Assembly: GCF_034421375.1 (NCBI RefSeq)
Contig: NZ_CP139779.1
Coordinates: 1,116,001 to 1,180,000 of the forward strand
Source: Microbacterium invictum
GTDB taxonomy: Bacteria > Actinomycetota > Actinomycetes > Actinomycetales > Microbacteriaceae
Reading direction: 5' to 3'
Length of the DNA stretch: 64,000 nucleotides
In this document: positions 16,882 through 24,116 of the stretch, one piece after another
How positions within the stretch are numbered: position 1 is the first letter of the stretch
Layout: each line of letters opens with the position of its first letter
The notes under the pieces: model-generated
Database searches by the model: none
Told to the model about the DNA's origin: nothing
Seen by the model: only the letters and a program-made list of their open reading frames with translations
Translations under genes and position numbers: made by a program

Positions 16882-18011
16882 GCGCGCGCCTCCGCGCGTG
16901 CCTCGGCGTGTGCCGCCGCGCGTGGCTCTGTGACCGCGAGCCACGCGCTGTACCCGCCGGCGAGCACCGCGGCGTCGACGCCGCGGGCACGCAGCGCCTC
17001 GGCGGCGCGGCGCGCGCGACCGCCCGCCTGGCAGACGACGACGACGGAACCGGCGAGTGCGCCGGGATCGGCGAGCACCTCGGCGAGCGGGCGGAGGATC
17101 GACCCCGGGATGACGCCGCGATCGGTCTCCCACGGTTCGCGGACATCGAGCAGCGCCGCGCCGTCCTCGAGCCTGGCGCCGAGCTGCGCGGGCGCGATCT
17201 CGGGGACGCCGCTCACCGGGACGGTCGCCGCGGGAGCGGACCGGCGCGCGGCGGCCAGGGGCACTTCGCGCACTGCGCCGGCCCAGGCGTCGATGACGAG
17301 GATGCGACCGAGCAGCGGCTCGCCGACGCCGGCGATGAGCTTGACGGCCTCGGTCGCCAGGAGCCCGCCGACCTGCAGGCAGAGCGGCCCCAGCACCCCC
17401 GCCTCGGCGCAGGACGGCGCGTCGTGAGCCGACCCGGTTGGGTAGAGGTCGTCGAGGACGACCTGGGGGGCACCCTCGGGCGGGGTGGCCCAGAAGACCG
17501 TGACCTGGGCTGCGGCGCCCTGGAGCGCGCCCCACACCAGCGGGATCCCGAGTGTCTCGGTCGCGTCGGCGACGGCCTCGCGGGTGACGAAGCTGTCGCT
17601 GCCGTCCACGACCAGATCGGCGCCGCGCAGCAGTTCGGCGGCGGTGTCGGCGGTCAGTCGCTCCCGGCGGGCGCGCACCTCGGTCGTGGGGGAGAGGTCC
17701 CGCGCGATGCGCTCGGCGCTGTCGGTCTTGGGTCTGCCGAGGTCGTCGATGCGGTGCAGGACCTGGCGCTGGAGATTGGACAGCTCCACCACGTCGTCGT
17801 CGATGACCGTCAGGGTGCCCACCCCCGCGGCGGCGAGCGCCAGGATCACCGGCGAGCCGAGGCCGCCCGCCCCGATCACCGCGACGTGGGCGGCGGCGAG
17901 GCGGCGCTGCCCGAACTCTCCGAGCCCGGGTAGCACGGCGTGGCGGAGCGTCCGCTCCTGCTCGGCCGCGTCGAGCGACGGCGCCGGGTCGACAAGGGGT
18001 GGCAACGGCAT
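16878..18011 (-). CDS. moeB: MoeB/ThiF-type adenylyltransferase fused to rhodanese domain
   Basis: 377 aa, first gene of the minus-strand Moco operon. The E1-like domain (about 25-255) activates the MoaD C-terminus with ATP. It shows the nucleotide loop VIGAGGLGSPV, the DDDVVELSNLQRQ strand and the acyl-acceptor loop SCAEAGVLGPL. The rhodanese domain (about 270-365) has the active loop CQAGGRARRA, which can supply persulfide sulfur. The two CxxC pairs that bind zinc in E. coli MoeB are missing: where CYRC is expected the protein reads VVLDDLYP. The C-terminus ends in a short AEARAEARA run. Confidence 0.92.
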   Translation of the reverse strand: MPLPPLVDPAPSLDAAEQERTLRHAVLPGLGEFGQRRLAAAHVAVIGAGGLGSPVILALAAAGVGTLTVIDDDVVELSNLQRQVLHRIDDLGRPKTDSAERIARDLSPTTEVRARRERLTADTAAELLRGADLVVDGSDSFVTREAVADATETLGIPLVWGALQGAAAQVTVFWATPPEGAPQVVLDDLYPTGSAHDAPSCAEAGVLGPLCLQVGGLLATEAVKLIAGVGEPLLGRILVIDAWAGAVREVPLAAARRSAPAATVPVSGVPEIAPAQLGARLEDGAALLDVREPWETDRGVIPGSILRPLAEVLADPGALAGSVVVVCQAGGRARRAAEALRARGVDAAVLAGGYSAWLAVTEPRAAAHAEARAEARA

Positions 18012-18017
18012 GGCTTC

Positions 18018-18023
18018 AGGCTA
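18018..18023 (-). promoter_or_regulatory. -10 box TAGCCT (minus strand) of the Moco operon
   Basis: Read on the minus strand, TAGCCT is followed by six bases and ATG 18011, predicting a leaderless moeB-moeA-moaC-mobA-DUF6457-moaD transcript. Confidence 0.55.
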
Positions 18024-18066
18024 TCCCCGCCGTCACCACCACGGCCGGGATCCGCCTTTGCGGAGA

Positions 18067-18072
18067 TATGAT
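18067..18072 (+). promoter_or_regulatory. -10 box TATGAT of the TOBE-modABC operon
   Basis: TATGAT, close to the ideal -10, lies seven bases before ATG 18080. It is back to back with the moeB promoter in a 68-bp gap, where a molybdate-responsive regulator could control both operons. Confidence 0.5.
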
Positions 18073-18079
18073 GCATGTT

Positions 18080-18469
18080 ATGCCGAGTTTTCGGATCTCC
18101 GACGCCGCTGCCCTCCTCGGGGTCAGCGATGACACCGTCCGCCGCTGGATCGACCAGGGCACCCTCGAGACCACGGGTGCGGCGCCCGCGGAGATCTCCG
18201 GTGAGGCTCTCGCCGCACAGGCCCTCGCGATGGCGAAGCAGACGGGTGACCCCACCGGGGTCGCATCCAGTGCCCGCAATCGCTTCGTCGGCCTGGTCAC
18301 CCGCGTCCAGCGTGACGGGGTGATGGCGCAGGTCGACATCCAGTCGGGCCCCCACCGCGTGGTCTCGCTGATGTCGTCCGAAGCGCTCACCGACCTCGGG
18401 CTCGAGGTCGGGTCGCTCGCGGTGGCGTCGGTGAAGGCCACGACGGTGACGGTCGAGGTGCCGCGCTGA
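18080..18469 (+). CDS. HTH-TOBE molybdate-binding regulator or storage protein
   Basis: 129 aa. Residues 3-45 form an excisionase/MerR-like helix-turn-helix (ISDAAALLGVSDDTVRRWID). Residues 65-129 form one TOBE (Mop) domain, with SARNRFVGLVTRVQRDGVMAQVDI and a terminal KATTVTVEV strand, the type that binds molybdate oligomerically. It is therefore a plausible molybdenum sensor for modABC and the facing moeB operon. It overlaps modA (TGATG). In-frame ATGs at 18068 and 18071 would sit inside the -10 box and are rejected. Confidence 0.85.
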   Translation: MPSFRISDAAALLGVSDDTVRRWIDQGTLETTGAAPAEISGEALAAQALAMAKQTGDPTGVASSARNRFVGLVTRVQRDGVMAQVDIQSGPHRVVSLMSSEALTDLGLEVGSLAVASVKATTVTVEVPR

Positions 18470-19290
18470 TGGGTGCTCCCCGATCGCATCCGCCCGAGCC
18501 GGGCCGGCCGGTCTCTCGCGTCACCGCTCTCGTGCTGGCGGCATCCCTCGCCCTCATCACCGGCTGCGCCGGAACCTCCGCATCGACGGGATCGCCCTCG
18601 GATGCGTCGGGCGAGGCGCTCACGGGCAGCCTCACCGTGTACGCGGCCGCCTCGCTGCAGGGGGCCTTCGACGAGCTCCTGACGGTCTTCGCCGAGGAGA
18701 ATCCGGAGGTCACGGTGCGGCCGCTCGTCACCGACGGCTCGTCGGCGCTGGCGACCCAGATCATCGAGGGGGCGCCGGCCGATGTGTTCGCCAGCGCCGA
18801 CGAGCGCACCATGCAGCAGACCGTCGACGCCGGGGCCACGTCGGAGCCGGTGCTCTTCGCGGCGAACACCCTCGTGCTCATCACGCCGGCGGCGAACCCG
18901 GCCGGCATCGAACGGCTCGCCGATCTCACCGACGCGACCGTGGTGCTGTGCGAGCCCGACGTGCCGTGCGGCGCCGCCTCGGCGTCGCTGCTCGAGCGCG
19001 CGGGCGTCGCGGTCACCCCGGCGAGTCTGGAGCAGAACGTCACCGCGGTGCTGACGAAGGTCGCGGCGGGCGAGGCGGATGCGGGCCTGGTCTATGCCAC
19101 AGACGCCCTCGGCCGCGACGACGTCGAGGTGATCGTGCCCGAGGGCGCCGTCGACGTCGTCAACCTCTACCCGATCGCCGCGACCACCGCGGCCGCGTCC
19201 GACGACGTCGCCCGTGCCTTCATCGCCCTCGTCACCGGACCCGAGGGTCAGCGCGTCCTCGCCGACGCGGGATTCGCGCCCCCACCGTGA
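18469..19290 (+). CDS. modA: Molybdate ABC transporter substrate-binding lipoprotein ModA
   Basis: 273 aa. The signal peptide ends in the lipobox LITGC near residue 24, so the mature protein is lipid-anchored outside the membrane. The ModA fold is evident in LTVYAAASLQGAFDELL near residue 50, DGSSALATQIIEGAPADVFASAD split over about 85-110, and VLTKVAAGEADAGLVYATDA near residue 195. It delivers molybdate or tungstate to ModB. GTGA overlap with modB. Confidence 0.95.
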   Translation: MGAPRSHPPEPGRPVSRVTALVLAASLALITGCAGTSASTGSPSDASGEALTGSLTVYAAASLQGAFDELLTVFAEENPEVTVRPLVTDGSSALATQIIEGAPADVFASADERTMQQTVDAGATSEPVLFAANTLVLITPAANPAGIERLADLTDATVVLCEPDVPCGAASASLLERAGVAVTPASLEQNVTAVLTKVAAGEADAGLVYATDALGRDDVEVIVPEGAVDVVNLYPIAATTAAASDDVARAFIALVTGPEGQRVLADAGFAPPP

Positions 19291-20114
19291 CCCCCGGCCG
19301 GCGCTCCCTCCGGATCGCGGCCCCGTCCCCCGGGGTGCCGCCGATCCTCGCTGTCCCGGCCGTTCTCGGCCTCGCCCTGCTCGTCGTGCCGCTGGCGGCG
19401 CTGGTCTCACGGGCGGAGTGGTCGACGCTCTGGACGGACGTGACCTCGCCCCCGGCGCTGTCGGCTCTCGTGCTCTCGCTGCAGACCGGCGTCGCGGCCA
19501 CGGTCCTGTGCATCGTCCTGGGCATCCCGCTCGCCCTCGTCATCGCCCGCGCCTCGGCGCGCACCGCCGCCGTGCTGCGCGCGGTCGTCACCGTGCCGCT
19601 GGTCCTCCCGCCGATGGTGGGGGGAGTGGCGCTGCTGTTCCTCTTCGGGCGCAACGGCTGGCTGGGCCCGGTTCTGGATGCCGCCGGCATCCGACTGCCC
19701 TTCACCACCGCCGCCGTCGTCCTGGCGCAAGCCTTCGTCGCGCTGCCCTTCCTCGTCCTCGCGCTGGAAGGGTCGCTGCGCGCGATCGGAAGCCGGTTCG
19801 AAGAGGCGGCGGGCTCGCTCGGCGCCGGTCGCTGGACGATCCTCGCCCGGATCACCCTGCCGCTGGCAGCACCGGGCCTGGTCGCCGGTGTCATCCTCTG
19901 CTTCGCCCGTGCCGTGGGAGAGTTCGGCGCGACGGCGCTGTTCGCCGGGAACGCGCCCGGGGTGACCCAGACCATGCCGCTGGCGATCTACAGCGCGTTC
20001 AACGGCGCGGGCGTGACGCAGGGCACCGGGGTGGCGCTCTCGCTCCTGCTCCTGGCTACCGCGCTCCTCGTCCTCCTCCTCGTGCGGGCGTGGCGACCGG
20101 GGAGCCTGCGGTGA
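19287..20114 (+). CDS. modB: Molybdate ABC transporter permease ModB
   Basis: 275 aa, with about six helices beginning at residue 20. The EAA loop is EEAAGSLGAGRWTILARITL near residue 175, followed by GEFGATALFAGNAPGVTQTM, a strong ModB/CysT signature. GTG start 19287 overlaps the modA stop; its own stop overlaps the modC GTG. The whole modABC string is overlapped and certainly one operon. Confidence 0.95.
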   Translation: MTPGRRSLRIAAPSPGVPPILAVPAVLGLALLVVPLAALVSRAEWSTLWTDVTSPPALSALVLSLQTGVAATVLCIVLGIPLALVIARASARTAAVLRAVVTVPLVLPPMVGGVALLFLFGRNGWLGPVLDAAGIRLPFTTAAVVLAQAFVALPFLVLALEGSLRAIGSRFEEAAGSLGAGRWTILARITLPLAAPGLVAGVILCFARAVGEFGATALFAGNAPGVTQTMPLAIYSAFNGAGVTQGTGVALSLLLLATALLVLLLVRAWRPGSLR

Positions 20115-21187
20115 CCGCCGGGCGGCTCGAGATCGACATCGTCGACCAGGCGCGCGGCGACATCCGGCTGTCGGTGTCGTTCGTCGCCGAGCCGGGCGAG
20201 GTCGTGGGCATCATGGGCCCGAGCGGGGCGGGGAAGTCCACGCTCCTCGGGGTGATCGCCGGCACCGTGCGCCTGGAGTCGGGGAGCATCCTCCGCGACG
20301 GGCAGGTGCTGTCGGCGCCCGGGCGTCTCGTCTCCGCCGCCGCTCGAGGGGTGGTCCTGCTCGGTCAGGATCCGCGGCTCTTCCCGCATCTCTCCGCTGT
20401 CGAGAACATCGCGTTCGGGCCGCGAGCGCAGCGGGTTCCGCGTGCGAAAGCCCGTTCCGACGCGGCATCCTGGCTCGCCAGGGTGGGTCTTGCGGGGTTC
20501 GGCGACCGTCTGCCGGCCGAGCTCTCGGGGGGCCAGCAGCAGCGGGTCGCCCTCGCGCGAGCCCTCGCGACCGACCCCGCGGTGCTGCTGCTGGACGAGC
20601 CATTCACCTCGCTCGATCCCGTCACCGCCGACGACCTGCGCGCGGTGCTGCACGATCAGCTCGCCGCCACGGGTGTCACCGCCGTCGTCGTCACTCACGA
20701 CGCCTTGGATGCCGCGGTCCTGGCAGACACGCTGATCGTCCTCGAGGCGGGACGTGTCAGTCAGCGCGGCGCCACCCGGGAGGTTCTCGCCACTCCGGCA
20801 ACGGGGTTCGTCGCGCGGATCGCGGGTCTGAACCGCGTCGAGGGTGTCGCGCGGAACGGGGCGTGGGAGCGATCCGGTCGCCGGGTGGTCCCCGCCGACG
20901 CCGCTTCCCGCGACGTGCTGGCCGCGTCGACGGGGCGACCGGTGCGGGCGGTGTTCCGTCCGTCCGCCGCGGCGATCTCCCCTCGTCAGGGTGGGGCCGG
21001 GGCGGCCGAGGCGAACGGGTGGCCGGCACGGATCGTGCGGCACGAGGCGACGCCGGCGGGCGTCCGCCTGCACACCGACGAACCCCCGCTCTTCGTCGAC
21101 GCCGACCTGTCCGACGCCGCGCGATTTCCCGTCGGTGCGGAGGTCACCGTCTCGATCGATGCCGCAGCGGTGCGCGTGACCCTATGA
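20111..21187 (+). CDS. modC: Molybdate ABC transporter ATPase ModC
   Basis: 358 aa. Walker A is GPSGAGKST near residue 37, the signature LSGGQQQR near residue 138, and Walker B LLLDEPFTSLD near residue 158. The C-terminal third (about 250-355) is a degenerate TOBE-like regulatory region (PARIVRHEATPAGVRLHT) that in ModC proteins binds oxyanion and lowers uptake. Starts with GTG at 20111, overlapping modB. Confidence 0.94.
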   Translation: MTAGRLEIDIVDQARGDIRLSVSFVAEPGEVVGIMGPSGAGKSTLLGVIAGTVRLESGSILRDGQVLSAPGRLVSAAARGVVLLGQDPRLFPHLSAVENIAFGPRAQRVPRAKARSDAASWLARVGLAGFGDRLPAELSGGQQQRVALARALATDPAVLLLDEPFTSLDPVTADDLRAVLHDQLAATGVTAVVVTHDALDAAVLADTLIVLEAGRVSQRGATREVLATPATGFVARIAGLNRVEGVARNGAWERSGRRVVPADAASRDVLAASTGRPVRAVFRPSAAAISPRQGGAGAAEANGWPARIVRHEATPAGVRLHTDEPPLFVDADLSDAARFPVGAEVTVSIDAAAVRVTL

Positions 21188-21238
21188 CCCTGGAAACCTG
21201 TGACCCCGTGCCGGGTGAGGACGGTGGACCGGGCGGCG

Positions 21239-21244
21239 TAGACT
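21239..21244 (+). promoter_or_regulatory. -10 box TAGACT, leaderless start
   Basis: TAGACT is six bases before GTG 21251. Confidence 0.5.
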
Positions 21245-21250
21245 CCCCGC

Positions 21251-21850
21251 GTGCCGCGCCTTCGCCCGTTCCGATCCGGTGACGAACCCGCGCTCGCCGA
21301 GATCTGCCTGCGCACCGCCGACGAGGGTGCTGACGCGACGGGCATGCTGGGCGACGATGCCCTCTGGGCGGAGCTGTTCGTGCTGCCCTACGTCGCGCGC
21401 CATCCCGATCTGGCGTGGGTCGTCGAGACCGACGACGGACACGTCGCGGGCTACGTCGTCGGGACCGACGACACCGCGGCGTTCGAGGAGTGGTTCGCGC
21501 GTGACTGGTGGCCGCGGTCCGCGTCGCGCGAGCCCCGTCCGGCGGAGTCGGTCGGACGCCACGCCGAGCTGCTGCGATACGCGGCCTCGCGCGGCACGGG
21601 CCCGCACCGGTACGCCGAGGAGTATCCCGCGCACCTCCACATCGACCTCCTTCCCGAGGTGCAGGGGCAGGGGTGGGGACGCCGGCTCGTCGGATCCCTC
21701 GTCGCCCGGCTGCGGGAGCGCGGCACCCCGGGGCTTCACCTCGTCGCCTCGGCCGGCAACACCGGGGCGGTGGCGTTCTACCGACGCCTGGGCTTCGATC
21801 CGCTGGCGTCCGAGCCGGGCGAGCAGGCCTTCGGGATGCGTCTGGACTGA
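21251..21850 (+). CDS. GNAT-family N-acetyltransferase
   Basis: 199 aa. The acetyl-CoA loop is LPEVQGQGWGRRLVGSL near residue 137 (Q-x-x-G-x-G/R type), and the fold ends with ASAGNTGAVAFYRRLGFDPL near residue 165. The HIDLLPE lead-in and the full-length N-terminal strand (LRPFRSGDEPALAEICL) resemble GNATs annotated as acetylating hexosamines or proteins. The acceptor cannot be named. It is a single gene between modC and an SDR gene, each with its own -10 box. Confidence 0.9.
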   Translation: MPRLRPFRSGDEPALAEICLRTADEGADATGMLGDDALWAELFVLPYVARHPDLAWVVETDDGHVAGYVVGTDDTAAFEEWFARDWWPRSASREPRPAESVGRHAELLRYAASRGTGPHRYAEEYPAHLHIDLLPEVQGQGWGRRLVGSLVARLRERGTPGLHLVASAGNTGAVAFYRRLGFDPLASEPGEQAFGMRLD

Positions 21851-21872
21851 CCTCCACCCCCTCCGGCGGGGG

Positions 21873-21878
21873 TAGCCT
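21873..21878 (+). promoter_or_regulatory. -10 box TAGCCT, leaderless start
   Basis: TAGCCT followed by seven bases and ATG 21886. Confidence 0.5.
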
Positions 21879-21885
21879 CGCTGGC

Positions 21886-23451
21886 ATGGACGACCTCTCC
21901 GCTCCGACCGGTCGCGAAGCGGCGCTCGTCGCCGTCCCCCGCGCTGACGGCACCGCCCCGCGGGCGCTCGTCCTCGGCGCGACGGGCTACATCGGCGGAC
22001 GGCTGGTGCCGCGTCTGCTCAATGCGGGCTACCGCGTGAGGGTCCTCGCGCGCGACGCTCGCCGGGTGGCGGCGTTCGCCTGGGGAGACCGGGTCGAGAT
22101 CGTGTCGGGGGATGCCGCCGACGCGGCCGTGATGGCCGACGCGGCCGCCGACGTCGACGTCCTGTACTACCTCGTGCATTCGATGTCGGCCGGTCGCGGG
22201 TTCGAGAGCGCCGACCGGGAGGCCGCGGAGACCGTGGCTCGTGCCGCCGCCGAGGCGGGCGTCCCGCGTCTGGTGTACCTCGGCGGCCTCCACCCCGACG
22301 GCGTGCCGCTCTCGGCGCATCTGCGCTCCCGGGTGGAGGTCGGCGAGGTGTTCCTCGACAGCGGCGTGCCCACCCTCGTCCTCCAGGCGGGCGTCGTGAT
22401 CGGCTCGGGCTCGGCCTCGTTCGAGATGGTCCGCCATCTCACCGACGTGCTTCCGTACATGCCGGCACCGCGGTGGGTGCGCAACCGCATCCAGCCGATC
22501 GCGGTGCGCGACGTGCTGCACTACCTCCTCGGCGCGGCGCGGGTCGCCCCCGACGTCAACCGGGCCGTCGACATCGGGGGCCCGGACGTGCTGCGGTACG
22601 GCCAGATGATGAACGGCTACGCGCTCGAGGCCGGGCTTCCGCAGCGGGCCATCGCCGCGCTGCCGGTGCTCACCCCCCGGCTCGCCTCGCACTGGGTGAA
22701 CCTCGTCACCCCCATCCCACGCTCGATCGCGCGCCCGCTGGTGGAGTCGCTCCAGAACGAGTGCGTCATGAAGAACCGCGACGTGGACGCCCTCATCCCG
22801 CGCCCCGAAGGCGGGTTGATGCCCTACCGGGAGGCGGTCGCCCGTGCACTCGGACGCGTGGCGGAGGATGCCATCGAGACGAGCTGGCAGGACGCCGAAG
22901 TGCTCGGCGTTCCGAGCGACCCGCTGCCGAGCGACCCGAACTGGGCGGGAAAGGCGGTCTTCGTCGACGAGCGATCCGCTCACACCACCGCCCCCGCGGA
23001 GGCGCTGTGGCAGGTCATCGAGGGGATCGGCGGCGAGAACGGGTGGTATTCCTCACCGGTGCTCTGGGCGATCCGCGGGTGGATGGACCGCGTCGTCGGG
23101 GGAATCGGGCTCGCCCGCGGACGGCGCAGCCGCGCGCGCCTGGTCGTGGGCGACGCTCTGGACTTCTGGCGGGTCGAGGCCATCGAACCGGGGAGCTTCC
23201 TGCGCCTGCGCGCCGAGATGAAGGTGCCGGGGCTGGCCTGGCTCGAGCTGCGGGCGCGGCCCGAGGCCGAGGGCTCGCGCTACGAGCAGCGCGCCGTCTT
23301 CTTCCCGCACGGGCTGTCGGGCCGGCTCTACTGGTTCGCGGTGCTGCCCTTCCACGGCTTCATCTTCGCGGGCATGGCCAATCGCATCGCCGCGGCTGCC
23401 GAGACCGTCGTCGGCAGCAGCGCCCGACCGACGGTGACCTCGCCCGCCTGA
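21886..23451 (+). CDS. NAD(P)-binding SDR protein with C-terminal DUF2867 domain
   Basis: 521 aa. An atypical SDR domain (about 25-330) begins with the dinucleotide loop VLGATGYIGGRLVPRLL and has VYLGGLHPDG in place of the usual catalytic Tyr-Lys context. A DUF2867 domain (about 350-500) follows, with KAVFVDERSAHTTAPAEALW and LDFWRVEAIEPGSFLRLRAEM. Proteins with this layout are common in actinobacteria, act as predicted membrane-associated redox or quinone-related enzymes, and have no defined substrate. Confidence 0.88.
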   Translation: MDDLSAPTGREAALVAVPRADGTAPRALVLGATGYIGGRLVPRLLNAGYRVRVLARDARRVAAFAWGDRVEIVSGDAADAAVMADAAADVDVLYYLVHSMSAGRGFESADREAAETVARAAAEAGVPRLVYLGGLHPDGVPLSAHLRSRVEVGEVFLDSGVPTLVLQAGVVIGSGSASFEMVRHLTDVLPYMPAPRWVRNRIQPIAVRDVLHYLLGAARVAPDVNRAVDIGGPDVLRYGQMMNGYALEAGLPQRAIAALPVLTPRLASHWVNLVTPIPRSIARPLVESLQNECVMKNRDVDALIPRPEGGLMPYREAVARALGRVAEDAIETSWQDAEVLGVPSDPLPSDPNWAGKAVFVDERSAHTTAPAEALWQVIEGIGGENGWYSSPVLWAIRGWMDRVVGGIGLARGRRSRARLVVGDALDFWRVEAIEPGSFLRLRAEMKVPGLAWLELRARPEAEGSRYEQRAVFFPHGLSGRLYWFAVLPFHGFIFAGMANRIAAAAETVVGSSARPTVTSPA

Positions 23452-23482
23452 CCGGTCGCGGACGGACGGCGCCGGACGCCCG

Positions 23483-23796
23483 TCAGATGCAGAGGGGTTC
23501 GCCCAGGTCCACCCGGGTGCCGTCGATGGTGAGGCGCCCCTCGGCGCACAGCAGGGTGTCGGGCGTGGGGCGGACGACGAGCGTCGTGTAGGCGCCCTGC
23601 ACGTCGTGCTCGGTCGCCTCCTGGCGGTCGGGTCCGTCGGGGGCGGTCTCGGGGTAGATCGCGATCGTGACGGTGTTCCCCTCGCCGAGCCCGTCGTAGC
23701 GGGTCACGCGCCCCCAGCCCGCCTGGCAGTTGTCCGACCACACGATCTCGAGGAGAGAGTGTCCTCGGCGGGGCTCTCGTCGTCGTCTGCAGCCAT
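23483..23796 (-). pseudogene. Frameshifted small gene, DUF2690-like C-terminus
   Basis: From 23483 upward the minus strand encodes EIVWSDNCQAGWGRVTRY and continues through IAIYPETAPDGPDRQEATE to LGEPLCI. This resembles the DUF2690 pattern of secreted actinobacterial proteins, with two Cys that could pair. The natural start, ATG 23796 after a GAGGGAT ribosome site, reads MAADDDESPAEDTLSS in the next frame over and stops 30 codons later. The two halves join smoothly if one base was lost, or two gained, near 23746-23760. I infer a frameshift mutation or a sequencing indel. The family assignment is only moderately sure. Confidence 0.5.
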
Positions 23797-24116
23797 CTAT
23801 CCCTCTGTCATCCTCTCCCAGTGCCCCGCACCTCTGACGTGTATATCGCATCCGTATGGTGCCGTCGATTCGTGGCGAAGCCCCGCGCAGACGGGGCGGT
23901 GAGGGTCCGGACTGGATCGGATCGGACGTTTCCGGTCGCCGGAACGTGCGGAGCAATGCTTCACTGGCCAGGCGCGGTGCCGCGGCCGGGGGAGCCGAAG
24001 GCCACGTTGCGCGTCGCCCTCCGCGGCCGACCCGATCGGCCGTACGGCGGTGACGTGCCGGGCGGGCGCGCGGTGCGGGGGAGCCGTGTCGCGCGCCCGG
24101 CGGAACACCTGCCCGG
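23797..24116 (-). other. Intergenic stretch without a recognisable gene
   Basis: 320 bp between the frameshifted gene and cydC. No frame shows convincing coding. Two perfect hairpins occur: GCCCCG-CGCAGA-CGGGGC at 23879-23896 and GGCCGA-CCCGA-TCGGCC at 24025-24041. The second, 76 bp beyond the cydC stop, could end the cyd transcript but lacks a U-tract. An AT-richer patch (GTGTATATCGCATCC, 23838-23852) may be promoter DNA. Confidence 0.4.

Noticed and set aside
24025..24041. Hairpin as definite terminator of the cyd operon
   Set aside because: Perfect six-pair stem but no U-tract and 76 bp from the stop; kept only as a note in the intergenic entry.
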